The notes beneath the pieces are model-generated. The model did not search any database and was not told the DNA's origin. It saw only the letters and a program-made list of their open reading frames with translations. The position numbers and the translations under genes were made by a program. Shown one piece after another: positions 44,859 to 48,245 of a stretch of DNA of 48,245 bases (position 1 is the stretch's first letter; every line of letters starts with the position of its first letter). This DNA is from Betaproteobacteria bacterium SCN2 (lineage in GTDB: Bacteria; Pseudomonadota; Gammaproteobacteria; Burkholderiales; Thiobacillaceae), in assembly GCA_008923285.1 (NCBI GenBank), contig WBSG01000016.1, forward strand, positions 1 to 48,245. Direction: 5' to 3'.

Positions 44859-44971
44859 GCGAATTGGCGGCCGTGCTTGCTGCAGGCCTTCACGCCCCCG
44901 CAACACGCCATTCGGCAATCCAGTGAGGTTAAAATGCCGGAAAACGCGAACAAGAAACCAGCGGAGAACAC

Positions 44972-46057
44972 ATGGGCCAGGCTGACAGAGCTTCGATTGT
45001 CTATGTCGTGCAGAATTATCCCCAACTGTCGCAAACCTACATCAAGGTCGAGATCGAGGCCTTGAGGGAGCAATTCGACATACACGTCATCTCCATCCAG
45101 AGCAAAAAGCCGAATGTGGCCTATCCGACGACACAGCCGCACACCTACACGCAAGACATTCGCAGGATGGCCGAAATCGTCAGGCAAATGCGCCCGCTCG
45201 CGCTGCATGGCCACTGGCTGCACACCGCCCCCTTCCTGCACGAGCTTTCCCTGAAAACCGGCGTGCCCTACACGATCAGGACACACTCCTTCGACGTGCT
45301 GCACAGGCCGCGCCCTGCTGAAACGACCCTGAGTGCCAGGCTGCAGGCCTTCCTCAAGGGCAAGCCCAATCCAGGCAAAACCTGGCCGCAGCTTTACGCC
45401 CCGCTGTTGAACCAGCCGAACTGCCTGGGCATGCTGTCATTCCCCTACACGCGTCCCGTTCTGGAAAAGGCCGGCCTGCATCCGGAAAAGATGATCGACT
45501 GCTTTCCGGCCATCGACTACCGCAAATTCTTCAACCGTGAAGCCAACGGGTCTGGCGTGATGAATATAGGCGCCTGCATTCCGAAAAAACGCGTCGAGGA
45601 TTTTGTCGATCTGGCCGGATCAATGCCGGAAAGAAAATTCAGGCACTATGCAATCGGATACCAGCGCGACCGCATCGAAACCTACAACGCCAGCCGGGGA
45701 GCGCCTGTCGAAATCATGCCCCACTTCTGGCACGAGGACATGCCGGCGGAATACAAGCGACATGAGTGGCTGGTCTATACCGCGGATCGCGAATTCAATT
45801 CCGTCGGCTGGCCCATGGCGGTGGCCGAGGCCCAGGCATCCGGCGTTGGCGTCTGCATTGCCAATATCCGTCCCGACCTCAAGGAATATCTCGGCGGTGC
45901 GGGCTTCGTTTACGACAGCCTCGACGAAGTCAGGAAAATCATTTCGCAACCGCCGCCCGATGAAATCAGGGAACTCGGCTTCGCGCAGGCCGGAAAATCC
46001 GACATCGAGTCGCACAAGGGCCTGCTTACGCAGCTGTGGGCGCGGGGCCAGGCCTGA
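44972..46057 (+). CDS. Glycosyltransferase (GT-B, family-4-like)
   Basis: 361 residues. VQNYPQLSQTYIKVEIEAL is the 'SETF/SQTFI' start of GT4 enzymes of capsular loci. HGHWLHTAPFLHELS and the donor part NSVGWPMAVAEAQASGVGV follow. GGAG precedes ATG 44972. Its stop overlaps the next gene (TGATG), which indicates coupling. Confidence 0.85.
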   Translation: MGQADRASIVYVVQNYPQLSQTYIKVEIEALREQFDIHVISIQSKKPNVAYPTTQPHTYTQDIRRMAEIVRQMRPLALHGHWLHTAPFLHELSLKTGVPYTIRTHSFDVLHRPRPAETTLSARLQAFLKGKPNPGKTWPQLYAPLLNQPNCLGMLSFPYTRPVLEKAGLHPEKMIDCFPAIDYRKFFNREANGSGVMNIGACIPKKRVEDFVDLAGSMPERKFRHYAIGYQRDRIETYNASRGAPVEIMPHFWHEDMPAEYKRHEWLVYTADREFNSVGWPMAVAEAQASGVGVCIANIRPDLKEYLGGAGFVYDSLDEVRKIISQPPPDEIRELGFAQAGKSDIESHKGLLTQLWARGQA

Positions 46058-47019
46058 TGGAGCCGACGCCGGCACGCGAAAGAACCTGCTGCATTGCCGT
46101 GTGCACGGCGCAGCGGCCAATCATGCTCAGGGCCTGCCTGGCATCCCTGGCTACGCAGCACGTCGCGCCTGGCTGGAAAGCGGAAATCATCGTCATCGAC
46201 AATGAGCAAGTCCCCAGGGTTGCCGGCATTGTCGAGGAATTCTCGCGGAATTGCCCGCTGCCCGTCACCTATGTGCACGAGCCGCGGCGCGGCATTCCCT
46301 TCGCGCGCAACCGGGCCATCGAAACCAGCCTGGAGCGCAATGCCGAATGGATCGCCTTCATCGACGACGACGAAGTCGCCGACGCGGACTGGCTTGGCGC
46401 CTACCTGAAAGTGGCGACAGAAACGCGGGCCGACGTCCTGCACGGCCTGACGAAATACAACTACCCCCCGCTGTGCCGGAAATGGGGACTGGCCAAGAAA
46501 CCGGGGCGCAGGCGGGACGGGGATCGCCTTGTCTGCGCCTCGACCAATAACGTCATGTTCCGCACCCGGCTGGCTCACCGGTCGCAGGGGGGCTTGCGTT
46601 TCGACACGCGGAGGGCGCTGACCGGCGGCAGCGACACGGCTTTCTTCTACAGCGCTACCGACAACGGGGCGCGGATCATTCATGTAGCCGATGCCGTGGT
46701 GACGGAAAACGTTCCCGAGGAGCGTTGTTCCTACAAATGGAGGATGAAACGCTACTACCGCTGCTCCGCCAGTTCGTCGAGCATTGCAATCCAGCGCAAG
46801 GGCTACGTGCGGGCGGCATTGCGGCTGCTGCCAAGATTCGCATGGAACCTGATCGAAAGCCTGGCCATTACCCTGATCCTGCCCTTCCTGCTGATCCGCG
46901 CGGAATGGTTCAGGAAATATCTATACAAGGCCGGACGCCGACTTGCCTGCGCACTCGGCATACTGGCGGCCTACATAGGGAAACTGCCAACACCTTACGA
47001 GAGAATAGATGACCATTAA
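46057..47019 (+). CDS. Glycosyltransferase, family 2
   Basis: 320 residues. CIAVCTAQRPIMLRACLASL begins the GT-A fold; FIDDDEVADADWL holds the DxD. One or two hydrophobic segments lie near residues 265-310 (ALRLLPRFAWNL, ITLILPFLLI), suggesting membrane association. It converges on the next gene with 22 bases between. Confidence 0.88.
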   Translation: MEPTPARERTCCIAVCTAQRPIMLRACLASLATQHVAPGWKAEIIVIDNEQVPRVAGIVEEFSRNCPLPVTYVHEPRRGIPFARNRAIETSLERNAEWIAFIDDDEVADADWLGAYLKVATETRADVLHGLTKYNYPPLCRKWGLAKKPGRRRDGDRLVCASTNNVMFRTRLAHRSQGGLRFDTRRALTGGSDTAFFYSATDNGARIIHVADAVVTENVPEERCSYKWRMKRYYRCSASSSSIAIQRKGYVRAALRLLPRFAWNLIESLAITLILPFLLIRAEWFRKYLYKAGRRLACALGILAAYIGKLPTPYERIDDH

Positions 47020-47041
47020 CCGGAAAAGGTTGGCTTTTCTC

Positions 47042-48025
47042 TTAGCTCTTCTGCCTATGCGTAATAAGAAAATCCATCAAAGCCAAAAGGCGTTCGTCTT
47101 TTTTGCTGATAACGCCAGTTGCAAGCAAGTCCTCCGCCAATCTATCTGACAAATTTAGTCTTTTGTACTCTTCCATCAGTTTTCCGGAACGGGAAAGCTC
47201 AAGCCATCTTTTGATATGCCACCCTCGCGTCCCAACCCCAAAGGCAACACTTTTTTCATAATTCTCTCGAGCAACGCCGCCATTAATTGCTTTTCTGGCA
47301 AACTGCCCCACCCCCCTGACCGGGAAGTGAATCACCGAGATATCGCGTGAAAGTCTCTCCGAGAAGAGGGGTAATTTTCCATCGCTTTCTATTCTATGAT
47401 TGCCAGTCACCACCGGAAGGTATCCCTTCTTTAGTTTATAAATCACTTTGCTTGGATACTTAAACAAAAGGAATGAGGTGTTATCGAGATTTCTAGGTTG
47501 CCTGCGATCTTTGGGATATGGCTTTATGGCCGCATAGACCGCATCTTCAGGAAACACCTCTCCACCATTTCTGTCTCGCATGAGTATATTGACCACGTTT
47601 GCATGCAACACGTCGGCTCTAGGCCTAGCGAGCAACTCACATTTTAATGATCCGCTTCTCGGGTACCAAAACTCATCCGCGTCACAATGAAAGATAAAAT
47701 CAGCCTGATATTTTTCGAAAGCCAGGCACCCCATTCTGTTCACCCAGGCAGCCTGATCCAATACCCGGCTGGGTTCGTGAATCAAATGAAGATGCCCCTG
47801 CTTTTCGTATTTTGCAAGAATCTCGGTCGTTCCGTCACAAGAGCCATTGTCCGTAGCAATTATGAAATCAACTCCGCGATCGAGGTGAAACAGAATATTT
47901 GCCTCAATGACGTCCACCTCGTCACGGGCTAGAAGAGTCATCACAAGCCTGTATTTTTGGCGCGCTTCTTTGCCAACAACATGTTGGAAATATTTTCCGG
48001 ATAGCTTATTTAATAGATCTATCAT
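47042..48025 (-). CDS. Glycosyltransferase, family 2 (AT-rich, foreign-looking)
   Basis: 327 residues from ATG 48025. VMTLLARDEVDVIEANILFH and DFIFHCDADEFWYP show a GT2-type (DUF/GT92-like) fold with a DAD metal site. The frame stays open upstream through an ATG at 48103 and into IS sequence (to 48226), so the natural start is uncertain. The base composition is clearly lower in GC than its neighbours (25/60 and 24/60 in two lines I counted), suggesting recent acquisition. Its upstream region is replaced by an IS21-like end at about 48119. Confidence 0.75.
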   Translation of the reverse strand: MIDLLNKLSGKYFQHVVGKEARQKYRLVMTLLARDEVDVIEANILFHLDRGVDFIIATDNGSCDGTTEILAKYEKQGHLHLIHEPSRVLDQAAWVNRMGCLAFEKYQADFIFHCDADEFWYPRSGSLKCELLARPRADVLHANVVNILMRDRNGGEVFPEDAVYAAIKPYPKDRRQPRNLDNTSFLLFKYPSKVIYKLKKGYLPVVTGNHRIESDGKLPLFSERLSRDISVIHFPVRGVGQFARKAINGGVARENYEKSVAFGVGTRGWHIKRWLELSRSGKLMEEYKRLNLSDRLAEDLLATGVISKKDERLLALMDFLITHRQKS

Positions 48026-48118
48026 CTTTGCAATCACGTACAAGCATGTAGCCCTCCCGCATACGAAAATATCTTCAAGAGCCGCCTCAAGCACCCAAGC
48101 CATCACATCAGATATTGC

Positions 48119-48245
48119 TGTTGATTTGCACTTAAAACTGACCCACCTGACATAAAAGTTTGCACGCAAATTTGACCTCAGACCCACGTATAGACACTGA
48201 CCTGCTCGACGAGGAGCAGGAGACACAGGAGTGATTGACGTGGCG
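48119..48245 (+). mobile_element. IS21-family element, left end (partial)
   Basis: From about 48119 the sequence TGTTGATTTGCACTT opens with TG and repeats a unit (TTTGCAC, 7-8 bases, TGACC) at about 48125 and 48160, the multiple terminal repeats seen in IS21-family ends. It is followed by a GTG codon reading MIDVA at 48231 with AGGAG 8 bases before, the start seen in many IstA transposases. The rest lies beyond the window. Confidence 0.6.
48231..48245 (+). CDS. istA: Transposase IstA, first five codons (partial)
   Basis: GTG ATT GAC GTG GCG (MIDVA) at the right edge, with AGGAG at 48218-48222. It is only five codons long, so this is a match to the typical IstA N-terminus supported by the terminal repeats upstream. 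Confidence 0.5.

Overview
The window is about 48 kb of a GC-rich chromosome. Gene content and order point to a betaproteobacterium, probably of the Nitrosomonadales / Sulfuricella-Gallionella kind: rpsT divergent from murJ-ribF-ileS-lspA-fkpB-ispH, a DUF3579 gene, an argD-argF-argG run, a LemA-GIDE pair and a betaproteobacterial-type proteasome homologue (BPH). This placement is inferred from gene content; no 16S rRNA lies inside the window.

Left part (1-19.5 kb): the minus-strand leader of an rRNA operon leaves the left edge and is preceded by initiator tRNA-fMet. Then come an iron-type alcohol dehydrogenase, lemA plus a GIDE/EF-hand membrane protein, and a complete arsenic operon (arsR-arsI-arsC2-arsC1-acr3, minus strand). 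These are followed by glycogen phosphorylase, oligoribonuclease, a small c-type cytochrome, phhB and rsgA. A minus-strand run then holds a CBS-domain protein, a DJ-1 protein, yajQ, BPH, ppnP, argG, a DUF2283 protein, argF, argD, a PuuD-like membrane protein with a 31-residue membrane microprotein, and sodB.

Middle (19.5-33 kb): rpsT diverges from the tightly overlapping murJ-ribF-ileS-lspA-fkpB-ispH series. Converging on ispH is a minus-strand type IV minor-pilin operon (pilE-like, fimT, pilW, pilX and a giant 987-residue PilV-like protein). The large last gene may serve as a pilus-tip subunit, since no PilY1 is seen.

Right part (33-48 kb): thiO, an ELM1-like protein and a polysaccharide / glycoconjugate cluster (glycosyltransferases, UDP-HexNAc dehydrogenase, a QueC-like PP-loop protein, a pyruvyl-transferase-like protein). 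Embedded in it is a compact locus that looks like a ribosomally made, post-translationally modified peptide (RiPP) system. It has two small Lys/Gly-rich peptides (66 and 91 residues) with the same 19-residue N-terminus and LGAKVGGK-type repeats, an HExxH maturation-type protein behind an intrinsic terminator, and a divergent ATP-grasp-like enzyme. I consider this the most likely undescribed system in the window. More glycosyltransferases follow, the last AT-rich and foreign-looking, and an IS21-family element begins about 125 bases before the right edge.

No stretch longer than 300 bases lacks a gene. The largest gaps are 11082-11360 (nothing recognised), 18863-19139 (sodB promoter and leader) and 40850-41068 (nothing recognised beyond a ribosome binding site).
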